Source of the DNA: an uncultured Draconibacterium sp.
GTDB taxonomy: Bacteria > Bacteroidota > Bacteroidia > Bacteroidales > Prolixibacteraceae
Direction: 5' to 3'
Assembly (NCBI RefSeq): GCF_963675065.1
Contig: NZ_OY775906.1
Coordinates: 3,016,001 to 3,080,000 of the forward strand
DNA: 64,000 nt
Below, piece after piece: positions 33,728 to 42,566 of this stretch. Each line of letters opens with the position of its first letter. Position 1 is the first letter of the stretch. The notes under the pieces were generated by a model, which was given only the letters and a program-made list of their open reading frames with translations, was not told where the DNA came from and ran no database searches. The translations under genes were made by a program, and so were the position numbers.

Positions 33728-35312
33728 TATGGAAAAAACAAACGGCATATTAAAAGTTCCTGAGCAATCGTTCGTGCGCAACAAAATGCGTAAGGCTGCG
33801 GCGAATATGATTGAGAAGCTCGAGCTACGCCCACCGGTAAACATCCTAAAATTGGAAGAACTAGCCGCTGATTTGGTGCGTGAACAGGAAATTTCTGAAA
33901 AGTTTATTCCCTTTGCCATGGTTTTGCTTGGTAACGAATCGTGGCGCAAAACGGTAAAAGCCACGCCTATGAACCGCCGGCTTTTGTTGCTCCCACAATG
34001 CCTGAACGACAAGGAAAAATGTGAGGGACTATTCGACGAACTGGGACTAAACTGTGCCGGTTGTAAAGCCTGCCCTATCGATGACCTTTTGATTGAAGCC
34101 GAATCGAAAGGTTATGCCAACCTGGTAGCCGAAGGAACTACCGTAGCCGTTGGTTTGGTGGAAGAAGGATCGATTGATGCCGTAATTGGCGTGAGTTGTA
34201 TGCCGGTATTGCAACGGTCGTTCGAGCCGGTATCCAACGCTGCTGTTCCGGTAATTGGCATCCCGCTGCTTTTTGATGGTTGCGAAGAAACGCGGGCCGA
34301 TATAAAATGGATCCTGGATGAAATGCGTTCGTATCAACCTGATGAAGATCACCAACCCATCTCGGTGTCGTTATTAAAGAACCAAATCGAAGGTTTTTTC
34401 ACCAAAGAAAACATCGAAAAATATATTCCCGGCCGCGATAAAACAGAACAAATTGCACAGGAATATATTCTTATCGACGGACAGCGGATACGCCCGCTGC
34501 TTGCCGCTTTAGCTTACCTGGCCTACTCAACTTCTAAAACCGATGAGCTTCTAAAACCTTTAACACTTATCATCGAGTGTTTCCATAAGGCGTCGCTTAT
34601 TCACGACGATATTGAAGACAATGCCAACCAGCGTTACAACACGCTTACCGCGCATGAAAAATACGGCGTTCCTCAGGCTATTAATGCCGGCGATTTTCTG
34701 ATTGGGAAAGGATACGAGTTGTTGAGTGATCTGGATATTTCGAACGAAATCCTGAAAAACTGCCTGCGTTTTATTGCACGCTCGCATATTCAATTGACAC
34801 GCGGACAAGGCGTCGACATTCTTTTTAACGACGGAAAAATACAGCTGCTACCCGATGAAATGATTGGGGTTTTCAAAAATAAAACCGGCGAAGCCATCAA
34901 AGTGGCCTTGTTGCTGGGAGCAATTGTTGGCGGAGCAAACAAACAGGAACAGGAAATACTGGAGCAGTTTGCAGATTTTATGGGAATTGCCTATCAAATT
35001 CGCGACGACCTGAATGAATATACAGAACAACACTCAGCCGAAAAAACCGGCGATTATCCCTTCCTGCTGGCTTTGCTGAACAAACATTTTGCAAATCAGG
35101 AAAAAGAAACGCCAACGAATTTGTTCGAACAGGTTGCCGAATTCAGAAAGCTGATTGATGAAACCGACCTACTGGAAGTTGCCAAAGAGTACTTACAGCA
35201 ATACGTTGACTACTGCTATGCTGAACTCGATAAACTGGAAAATTCCAAACTTCGCCTGAGCCTTTATGGCGTTATGGGAAAGATCTTTAAATCAGAAACT
35301 ACCAATGAGTAA
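33720..35312 (+). CDS. DUF116-polyprenyl synthase fusion
   Basis: A 530-residue two-domain protein. Residues about 20-210 match DUF116, with the conserved cysteines of LLLPQCLNDKEKC and CAGCKACPIDD. Residues about 230-530 are a trans-isoprenyl diphosphate synthase: Asp296-Asp297-X-X-Asp300 (DDIED) and a second motif GIAYQIRDDLNE at about 421-433 ending in Glu433 instead of Asp. Small residues before the first motif permit long chains. The fusion is unusual. The ATG at 33720 gives an 8-bp overlap (ATGGTTAA) with the previous stop, like the other junctions here; 33729 is the alternative, and an open frame from 33639 is inside the radical SAM gene. Confidence 0.85.
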   Translation: MVNMEKTNGILKVPEQSFVRNKMRKAAANMIEKLELRPPVNILKLEELAADLVREQEISEKFIPFAMVLLGNESWRKTVKATPMNRRLLLLPQCLNDKEKCEGLFDELGLNCAGCKACPIDDLLIEAESKGYANLVAEGTTVAVGLVEEGSIDAVIGVSCMPVLQRSFEPVSNAAVPVIGIPLLFDGCEETRADIKWILDEMRSYQPDEDHQPISVSLLKNQIEGFFTKENIEKYIPGRDKTEQIAQEYILIDGQRIRPLLAALAYLAYSTSKTDELLKPLTLIIECFHKASLIHDDIEDNANQRYNTLTAHEKYGVPQAINAGDFLIGKGYELLSDLDISNEILKNCLRFIARSHIQLTRGQGVDILFNDGKIQLLPDEMIGVFKNKTGEAIKVALLLGAIVGGANKQEQEILEQFADFMGIAYQIRDDLNEYTEQHSAEKTGDYPFLLALLNKHFANQEKETPTNLFEQVAEFRKLIDETDLLEVAKEYLQQYVDYCYAELDKLENSKLRLSLYGVMGKIFKSETTNE

Positions 35313-36150
35313 ACCAGAGAAAATCGCGATCTATAAAAAACTGGTTCGGCGACTTTCTTTAGGCTTTGAAACTTTATCGCCCGAAATACAACAGGAAATC
35401 ATTGATTTTATATCGAGTCAGCAACACGCTTCGGGTGGCTTTTGCGACCGTGCCGGAAAACCTGATCCATACTACTCGCTTTTTGGCTGCTGGCTAAGTG
35501 TAGCTACCGGACAAAAAGAAGAAATCGAGCAATTAAAAGCATACATTTCGAAACAGCCCGCAACATCAAGTACCGTTGAAGAACTGGCTATCAACCTGAT
35601 GAAAACGGAGTTGTTCCCGAAACAAAAAAACGAATCACGATTTTCGTTGCTAAAAAAAGTTTTTTCGGGGCATAACTTTATGGATATTTCTTACCGCTTT
35701 TTTCTGCTGGCATTAACGATTGATGCAACTGCTAAAAGCCGCTTTGTATTTAACCTGATGGCACGTGTTTGGCTGCCCTTTTACAAAGTGAAAGAAAACT
35801 CGCCATGTAGTTTGGTTGCGGCACTTTGTTTCGCCCGATTTGACCTTGGATTGGAGTACAATAAATATCAAAAATTGTTATTGGAATTTCACCAGGAAAA
35901 AGCAGGGTTCAGGGCTTTTGAAACCACACCGTTCAGCGATACCTTATCAACCGGAGTGGCACTTTTCTCTTTGGCTGAAACCAATTATGATCTTCGGCTG
36001 ATCACTCCTGATTGTCTTGATTTTATTCAAATGAATTATCTTTCAGGAGCCTTTCTTTCGGGTGATGGCGACGAAACCCGCGATTTGGAATATACGTTTT
36101 ATGGTTTGCTGGCTTTGGGAAGCCTTGTAAAGGATGAATTGGCAGGATGA
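35305..36150 (+). CDS. Prenyltransferase/cyclase-like toroid protein
   Basis: A 281-residue, signal-less protein with repeats of the prenyltransferase/squalene-cyclase alpha-toroid: QQHASGGFCDRAGKPDPYYSLFGCW and the QEKAGFRAFETTPFSDTLSTGVALFSL and GDGDETRDLEYTFYGLLAL blocks. It is half the length of a full cyclase and shows no DXDD motif, so it may be a non-catalytic partner or bind isoprenoids. The ATG overlaps the previous stop by eight bases (ATGAGTAA). About 127 bases of non-coding DNA separate it from the full-length cyclase gene. Confidence 0.75.
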   Translation: MSKPEKIAIYKKLVRRLSLGFETLSPEIQQEIIDFISSQQHASGGFCDRAGKPDPYYSLFGCWLSVATGQKEEIEQLKAYISKQPATSSTVEELAINLMKTELFPKQKNESRFSLLKKVFSGHNFMDISYRFFLLALTIDATAKSRFVFNLMARVWLPFYKVKENSPCSLVAALCFARFDLGLEYNKYQKLLLEFHQEKAGFRAFETTPFSDTLSTGVALFSLAETNYDLRLITPDCLDFIQMNYLSGAFLSGDGDETRDLEYTFYGLLALGSLVKDELAG

Positions 36151-36277
36151 AGGATTGATTGAATGACGAATAATGATTAACGATTTTAGATTTTAGAAGG
36201 AGTTGACAATTGACAAAATACAATAGGCAAAATTCTAATGTTACCTATGTGCCTAATGTGGTTTAAAAAGAAAGAAA

Positions 36278-38074
36278 TTGAAAAAAGAAGAGCTGGAAAT
36301 ACGGTTTAAGGAATTGAGCGACATTTTGCTTGGCGAACTCAACGACGAAGGATTTTGGTCGGGAGAATTATCGTCGAGTGCACTGGGAGTGGCGGTGGCT
36401 GTTGCTGCTCTTCATTTCCACGACGCCAGTCTTCATCAACAGGAGATAGAAAAAGGTATGGAGTGGCTTTCTTTACATCAGAATCCCGACGGTGGTGTTG
36501 GCGACACACCTGAGAGTCCGGCTAATATTTCAACTTCTTTACTTTCTTATGCAGCGCTGAACCTATATGCAGAAAAAAATTCGGAAGTAAAATCAACCCA
36601 GCAAAAACTGGCTGACTACCTGCTTTCACAAAATGTTGATGTCCGTTCTGAGCAGGTAGCAAAAGTTATTCTCGATCATTACCAAAAAGATTATACGTTT
36701 TCGGTGCCCATTTTAACGTTGTGTGCACTTTGCGGCGTTCCCGGCGACGATGGTTTTAAACACATTCCACAGTTGCCTTTTGAGCTGGCGTTGCTGTCGC
36801 GCCGGTTTTATCGCTTGCTGAATCTGAGTGTGGTAAGTTATGCAATCCCGGCATTGATCGCCGTTGGAATTGTGGTTTTCCGCAAGAAAAAATCGAACGG
36901 ATTAACACGTGCCATCCGTGCAAAAGCTGAAAAGAAAGCCCTCAAAATTCTGGAACGATCGCTACCCGAAAGCGGCGGTTTTCTGGAAGCGATTCCCTTG
37001 ACCGCTTTTGTTGCACTAAGCCTCATAAATGCAGGATTAAGAGATTCGATTGTAGTAGACAAAGGAATTGCTTTTTTGAAGCGTACACAACGCGAAGATG
37101 GCAGCTGGCCCATTGACGTCGACCTGTCAACCTGGGTGACGACATTGAGTGTAAAAGCGTTGGGCAAACGAAAAAACGAAGTGTTATCGGAAACTCAACA
37201 AAAGGACATTGTTAATCACTTGCTTTCGGTGCAGAATAAATCGATACATCCGTTTAACGGCACTTCGCCGGGTGGCTGGGGCTGGACAAATTACTCGGGC
37301 TCCGTACCCGACTGTGACGATACACCCGGAGCGATTCTGGCACTTTTAAATCTGGCGCCGCACCATACCATCCGAGAGGAAATGTTGGTTGGTGGTGACT
37401 GGTTGCTAAAACTTCAAAATAACGATGGCGGCTTTCCAACCTTTTCGCGGGGTTGGGGGAAATTACCCTTCGACCAAAGCTGTGCCGATTTAACCGGACA
37501 CTGTGTTTTTGCGCTTTCAAAACTGCTGGATGTGTACAAATCTGATTTGAAATTGAAACAAAGAAAGCAGTACACCATAGCCATAAACAAAGCAGTTGAC
37601 TATCTGGAAAAACACCAAAAAGAAAATGGTTCGTGGTTACCGCTTTGGTTTGGAAATCAGCATACCAAAAATCATGAAAACCCGGTTTACGGAACCGCCC
37701 GCGTACTCACCTATTTTCAAAAAGCAAAACTGTTGTTGAAAGATGAGCCGGTTCTGACTGAAAGAATACAGAAAATGATTACTGAAGGAACGAACTTCCT
37801 GCAAAAAGTCCAGAATGAAGATGGCAGCTGGGGTGGAGATTTTGGGATTCAAGGCACAATTGAAGAAACAGCACTTGCTGTTGCAGCATTGAACAGTACA
37901 AAATCTGAAACTGAAATTGAAAAGGGATTAGCGTGGCTCGACGATTATTACAAAAAAAACGGGCTTAAAAAAGCCTCCATCGGATTGTATTTTGCATCGT
38001 TGTGGTACGATGAAAAGTTATATCCTTTAACAGCTTACCTCGAAGCTATTAAAGGATATATCTCTAAAAATTAG
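36278..38074 (+). CDS. Class II terpene (squalene-hopene-type) cyclase
   Basis: A 598-residue protein of the squalene-hopene cyclase superfamily, which protonates and folds polyprenyl chains into rings. The catalytic DXDD motif is Asp345-Cys-Asp347-Asp348-Thr (DCDDTPGA). Several QW motifs are visible: QNPDGGVG, TQREDGSWPI, QNNDGGFPTF, HQKENGSWLP and QNEDGSWGGD. A hydrophobic segment (about 187-206) may anchor it to the membrane, as in hopene cyclase. Start is TTG at 36278; no in-frame ATG lies between the upstream stop and the conserved region. It ends in a 4-base overlap with the convergent cytochrome operon. Product unknown. Confidence 0.82.
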   Translation: MKKEELEIRFKELSDILLGELNDEGFWSGELSSSALGVAVAVAALHFHDASLHQQEIEKGMEWLSLHQNPDGGVGDTPESPANISTSLLSYAALNLYAEKNSEVKSTQQKLADYLLSQNVDVRSEQVAKVILDHYQKDYTFSVPILTLCALCGVPGDDGFKHIPQLPFELALLSRRFYRLLNLSVVSYAIPALIAVGIVVFRKKKSNGLTRAIRAKAEKKALKILERSLPESGGFLEAIPLTAFVALSLINAGLRDSIVVDKGIAFLKRTQREDGSWPIDVDLSTWVTTLSVKALGKRKNEVLSETQQKDIVNHLLSVQNKSIHPFNGTSPGGWGWTNYSGSVPDCDDTPGAILALLNLAPHHTIREEMLVGGDWLLKLQNNDGGFPTFSRGWGKLPFDQSCADLTGHCVFALSKLLDVYKSDLKLKQRKQYTIAINKAVDYLEKHQKENGSWLPLWFGNQHTKNHENPVYGTARVLTYFQKAKLLLKDEPVLTERIQKMITEGTNFLQKVQNEDGSWGGDFGIQGTIEETALAVAALNSTKSETEIEKGLAWLDDYYKKNGLKKASIGLYFASLWYDEKLYPLTAYLEAIKGYISKN

Positions 38075-38814
38075 ATTGCTGCTCCCTGCTTTTCAACCAA
38101 CGATCCGTCTTCCATAATTACATCGTAGAAATAACCTGCGCCAAAATCTTTCTCTAACGTAAGTTTTCCTTTAAAAGTAACAACTTCGCCTACTTTAACA
38201 TCGGCTTGTGTTGTAATAGTCAGATCGAAATTACCACCGGTGCCGGTACCATCCTGAATGTGCACCCAGTTTTTACCCATCACCTGTTCGTTTACTTTTA
38301 CCACAGCACCACGAATTTCAAATTCTTTACTGCTGTAATCGGCTTTATTGGCAAAAACATCAGCAATCTTGAGCTCTCCATCGGCCTTACTGATTTCAAC
38401 TTCGGCATCGCTAACAGCCACTTTCCCCTGATGCGATGAAGGCATTCCACCACTCATGGCAGGCTGTTGGGCCCCGGGTGTTTTGGTGATCTTATTCACA
38501 AAATAAATTACATCAAAGGTTTTATCGATCTCTTTACTGTGGAAATTTTCCATTGGAAGTGCATCGTAATAATATAAAACTTCGCCGGGATTCACGTCTT
38601 GTTTCGCTACTGCAATCCACTTTGCAATTCCGTTTTCAGTTGCACTGATGTAGGTATAACTTCCTCCCTGAATCACTTCCGAGACTTTAATCATGTTGAA
38701 TGCGCTCTCACTCTGGGTCTGAGCAGGCGCCCCATTTTTATTTCTTACACAACCTAAAAACATGCCGGCAACAGCCAGTATCATCAAGATTTTGCTTGTC
38801 TTCTTCCTCATCAT
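38071..38814 (-). CDS. NrfJ-like OB-fold lipoprotein
   Basis: A 247-residue lipoprotein (lipobox LGC, Cys22). The C-terminal domain (about 150-247, EFEIRGAVVKVNEQVMGKNWVHIQDGTG and VGEVVTFKGKLTLEKDFGAGY) is the OB-fold type seen in NrfJ and related proteins beside multihaem cytochrome genes. The N-terminal domain (about 35-110) has the GSYTYISATENGIAKWIAV pattern, perhaps a second copy. It is the last gene of the six-gene electron-transfer operon, 13 bases after the barrel gene. A copper or metal chaperone role has been proposed for relatives; here only context supports it. Confidence 0.72.
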   Translation of the reverse strand: MMRKKTSKILMILAVAGMFLGCVRNKNGAPAQTQSESAFNMIKVSEVIQGGSYTYISATENGIAKWIAVAKQDVNPGEVLYYYDALPMENFHSKEIDKTFDVIYFVNKITKTPGAQQPAMSGGMPSSHQGKVAVSDAEVEISKADGELKIADVFANKADYSSKEFEIRGAVVKVNEQVMGKNWVHIQDGTGTGGNFDLTITTQADVKVGEVVTFKGKLTLEKDFGAGYFYDVIMEDGSLVEKQGAAI

Positions 38815-38827
38815 TCTTTTTATAGTT

Positions 38828-40444
38828 TTAAAATTTAATTCTCAAGTTAAGGTACAACCTGTTAAACAACTGTTGCTCCTGAAATGTTGCCTCATAATTG
38901 GCCGACAAATACAGTTTTTTACTGAATTGCCACGACAAATCCAGCTCTCCAATGTGCTGCTGCAAATTAGTTAAAGTATTTACATATTGAAAATCTACCC
39001 ATCGATAATGCAGCATTGTATACAATTTTCCTGAAACAAGATCCTTTGATAAACGCGCTCCGTAAACCTGTCCGTCAAGATAGCTGGTTTGCATCAAATT
39101 GGCTGTGATACTCAACGATGCATTCACAGCCGGAACTTTTGTCCATGTTGCAAAACCGTTCAATGTTTTTGTAGGTCGTGGATCTTGGTCGCGAAAACGT
39201 GTCCCGGCGCTGACACCAACAATTAAGCCATTTACAGGTCGGTAGTTAATTCTGGCGCGTACTCCTTGCCGGCTTGCCTGTTGTAAAATCTCGTCGGCAT
39301 AATTTCTGAATGTTTCGTAGTAAATCACATTCTTCCGATTGTCGTACGAACCAAAAACCGAAAGTCGTTTTGAAAAGCGATAACGTGCCGAAAAATACAG
39401 GCTGGTTAAACTCACTGTGTTTGTGGGCTTTTCATTTTCGAGTTTGTACAAATCGAGCTCCAGCGAAGAAAACAAGGTCAGATTTTTAATGGCTGAATTG
39501 GTGTGCTGCATGTAAATAAACCGGCGGTCGACATTTCCGGTATTTCGCTGTTCGAAAAAAGCCAGCGACGACTGTACAAAACCGTTGGAAGTTTTTTTAC
39601 TCTGCCCAACGTAAGCACCATATTCAAACAAATCGAAGTTGTAACCATAATCCTGATAATCGGGCCGCGAACCGCCAACAATTCCGGCAAACATATTTTT
39701 AAATTTATACTCAAACTGCAAGCCGTCAATTGCTCCAACATTAGCAATACGCGGATTAATTTTTCGCCCGGCCCAAACAGTTGCCGACTCGTTGATATCG
39801 TATTTCAGCGCCAAACTGTATACTTTCAATGCATTGTTCAGATTCTCCTGAACCACATCCCATTGATTTAATTTATGCGTGAAAGACACATAAGTTTCGG
39901 CAGATATTTTTGATCCCGACAGATTCGAAGCTTTTGCCGATAAAGTATAACGGAAACGATGAATATTATCCGCTTCATCAGAAAAATTGGAGTAAGAAGA
40001 CATCGACAATCTACCGTATATATCCTGTGTCCTCGACGATTCTTTTGTTGGTTCCTGAGTAATTAATACCTGTTCATTGACATCCTTTTCAGGCAAAGCT
40101 TGTTGCAGTTGCACAACATCACGTACCGGCTTAACTGTTCGGCCAAAAACAATATCGTCAACCTTAAACGTGTGCTCACTTAATTTGGAACACAAACATG
40201 AGATGGAAGACTTATTAGCAACAAGTAAAGCCGGCGCAAGGCCATTTTCATCCTGGATAAACAAGGTGTCACCATTTTCAATCTGATCAGTTGAGGCAAA
40301 ACGCACATAAATATTTTCACCTGTGATATACGAAACCTTTCCGTCCTTCAGATTAGTCGATTCCTGAGCACTTGTTTGGCTTACTGCTATAGTTAAGAAG
40401 AGCAAGCACAATAATCCGGTATTTCCTATTATGCGTTTAATCAT
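38828..40444 (-). CDS. Predicted outer-membrane beta-barrel protein
   Basis: A 538-residue protein with a signal peptide (MIKRIIGNTGLLCLLFLTIAVSQTSAQ). After a globular N-terminal part (about 28-130, including CLC) it is made of alternating amphipathic strands ending in aromatic LYLNLRIKF, as in outer-membrane barrels. Function is not known. Its place directly after two multihaem cytochromes suggests the porin of a porin-cytochrome conduit (inference). The frame is open nine codons further upstream, but the ATG at 40444 starts a good signal peptide and overlaps the upstream stop by eight bases (ATGATTAA). Confidence 0.75.
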   Translation of the reverse strand: MIKRIIGNTGLLCLLFLTIAVSQTSAQESTNLKDGKVSYITGENIYVRFASTDQIENGDTLFIQDENGLAPALLVANKSSISCLCSKLSEHTFKVDDIVFGRTVKPVRDVVQLQQALPEKDVNEQVLITQEPTKESSRTQDIYGRLSMSSYSNFSDEADNIHRFRYTLSAKASNLSGSKISAETYVSFTHKLNQWDVVQENLNNALKVYSLALKYDINESATVWAGRKINPRIANVGAIDGLQFEYKFKNMFAGIVGGSRPDYQDYGYNFDLFEYGAYVGQSKKTSNGFVQSSLAFFEQRNTGNVDRRFIYMQHTNSAIKNLTLFSSLELDLYKLENEKPTNTVSLTSLYFSARYRFSKRLSVFGSYDNRKNVIYYETFRNYADEILQQASRQGVRARINYRPVNGLIVGVSAGTRFRDQDPRPTKTLNGFATWTKVPAVNASLSITANLMQTSYLDGQVYGARLSKDLVSGKLYTMLHYRWVDFQYVNTLTNLQQHIGELDLSWQFSKKLYLSANYEATFQEQQLFNRLYLNLRIKF

Positions 40445-42566
40445 TTTCCTCTCCTGTTGGGTGACAATCAAGACAACTCACCGATGCATAAACATAGCCG
40501 CTTACATCCCGGTGATCACTGTCGGTTTCGGTTTGATTGTGTTCGTGACAATCGATACATGAAAACACGGAATAATTAGTTGCTTGCGTATGACAATCGG
40601 TGCAGGAATTCCACTCACCATTATGCCTCCCGCTGTATATCGGAAAGTACTGTCCATCGTGGTTGAATGTGGATGGTTCCCAGGCATTTTCCGAATGACA
40701 AGACTCACAATCGACCGGAAAATTAGCAGCCGTATGCGATGGATCAATTGTATTATTATAATCTGATGTATGACAACCGTAACAAGATGTTGCGGCGGCG
40801 GTATAATTACCTTCGTGACACAAAAAGCAATTGGTTGAAATAATGGTATGCGCTCCATTCAACGCGTAATAATCGTTATGATTTGGGAACAATGCAGGCT
40901 CCCATCCCGGATTGGTAGTATGGCAATCGTCGCAACTTGTCGACAATCCTAAAGACGAATGGTTTGGATTTGCCGTGTTATTAAAATCTGTGAGATGACA
41001 AGAGCTACACAGCATTGATGTTCCTGCATAACCATTGGTATGGCAAGCCGTACATTCCGTTGCTACGTGGCCCCCGGTTAAAGGAAATTCTGTTAGGTTA
41101 TGGTCAAAGTCTGCTCCCTCCCACGTGTTTACACTGTGGCATTGTAAACAATCTGTTGGATAATTCGATGCCAGATGATTTTCAGCATTATTATAATTCT
41201 CCTGGTGGCAACTGATACAAGCCGGATCAGCAGCGGTTGTTGTTCCCAAATGGCAATCTGCACATTGTGTTCTATCGTGTCCTCCGGTAAGTTCAAAACC
41301 GGTCGTTACGGTATGATCGAACAACGATGGACTCCACCCCTCTTCATTATGGCAAGCTTCACACTCCTGCGAAATACCTGCCGTTAAGTGGCTTGGGGTT
41401 GCAGTTTCGTTATAGCTGGAGATATGACAACTGTTACATGAGCTTGAAGTCCCCGAGAATCCTTCGGTGTGGCAACTTAAACAATCGTTTTGAATATGTG
41501 CACCTTTCAACGGAAATCCTGTTGCGTCGTGGTTAAAAGCTCCTTCTTCACGACCCAGCGGATGACATGCAAAACAAGACAGACTATTGTACGAATAACC
41601 ATTTATTCCCCGATGTTCATCGTCTGTTTCATTTTGGTTGTGCTCATGACAATCAATACAACTGAACAACGAATAATTATTTTGTTGTGTGTGGCAATCA
41701 AAACAGTCGTTCCACTCACCGCGGTGCGCCCCAGAGTAAATAGGGAAATAATAATCATCATGAACAGTAAACTCCGCCGAACTCCACCCCGGATCGGTGG
41801 TATGACAGTCGGTACACTGCGTTGAAAAACCGCTGCTTTGATGCGAAGGATTTGTTGTCGATGCAAAATCTGTTTCATGACAACTAAAACAATCCGTTGA
41901 GATGGGCTCAAAAACTCCCGAAGTATGACATTCGGTACAGCTGCTTACAGCATGCCCTTTTGTTAAAGGGAAAAAATCGTGATTAATGCCTTGCGCTGAC
42001 CACGAAAATGCATCAATTCGGTGGCATTCAATACAGTCAGTCGAGAAACCTGACTCAACATGATTGGGCTCAGTAGTCGCGTAATAATCCTGGCTATGGC
42101 AATCAATACATTCCACTCCCAAAGGCTGAAATTCCAACAAGGAAGCACTGGTATGACAGGCCGAACAATCGGCGGTGTTGTGAGCTCCCAATAAAGGGAA
42201 TCGGCCGGTTTGATGGATTTCGGTAATGTTGCTGACCAGCCAAGATTTTGAATCGTGACAACGACTACAATCCAAGCCAACAGTATTGTTGTGCATATCG
42301 ATGTGACAATCAATACAATTCGTTTTTGCATCGTTAAAAACCAGGGTGGTGTGGCACGCTCTACAATCAGTAAAAGCATGCTGCCCGTCAAGCATGAAAT
42401 CAGTTGAATCATGCGAGAAACGTGCCGTCGCTTTCGAGAAAATCCACCCTTCGGTTGTGTGGCAATCAAGACAATCAATTGAAAGATCCTCGCCGTGGGG
42501 ATTTTCCTGTGCTCTCAGTTGAAAAACCGAAAACAACATTACAATTATTAATGACAACTTGCGCAT
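40437..42566 (-). CDS. Multihaem c-type cytochrome, 28 CXXCH motifs
   Basis: A 709-residue exported protein (signal peptide MRKLSLIIVMLFSVFQLRA) with 28 CXXCH haem-binding motifs by my count, spread evenly over the whole length. A motif-bearing unit recurs, for example FSCIDCHEHNQ(N/T)ETD with H-R at two places, suggesting internal duplication. Covalent haem attachment means it works outside the cytoplasm, probably as an electron wire at the outer membrane. It is transcribed with the 20-haem gene (19-bp overlap) and the barrel gene (8-bp overlap). The size and haem number are large for Bacteroidota. Confidence 0.9.
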   Translation of the reverse strand: MRKLSLIIVMLFSVFQLRAQENPHGEDLSIDCLDCHTTEGWIFSKATARFSHDSTDFMLDGQHAFTDCRACHTTLVFNDAKTNCIDCHIDMHNNTVGLDCSRCHDSKSWLVSNITEIHQTGRFPLLGAHNTADCSACHTSASLLEFQPLGVECIDCHSQDYYATTEPNHVESGFSTDCIECHRIDAFSWSAQGINHDFFPLTKGHAVSSCTECHTSGVFEPISTDCFSCHETDFASTTNPSHQSSGFSTQCTDCHTTDPGWSSAEFTVHDDYYFPIYSGAHRGEWNDCFDCHTQQNNYSLFSCIDCHEHNQNETDDEHRGINGYSYNSLSCFACHPLGREEGAFNHDATGFPLKGAHIQNDCLSCHTEGFSGTSSSCNSCHISSYNETATPSHLTAGISQECEACHNEEGWSPSLFDHTVTTGFELTGGHDRTQCADCHLGTTTAADPACISCHQENYNNAENHLASNYPTDCLQCHSVNTWEGADFDHNLTEFPLTGGHVATECTACHTNGYAGTSMLCSSCHLTDFNNTANPNHSSLGLSTSCDDCHTTNPGWEPALFPNHNDYYALNGAHTIISTNCFLCHEGNYTAAATSCYGCHTSDYNNTIDPSHTAANFPVDCESCHSENAWEPSTFNHDGQYFPIYSGRHNGEWNSCTDCHTQATNYSVFSCIDCHEHNQTETDSDHRDVSGYVYASVSCLDCHPTGEEND

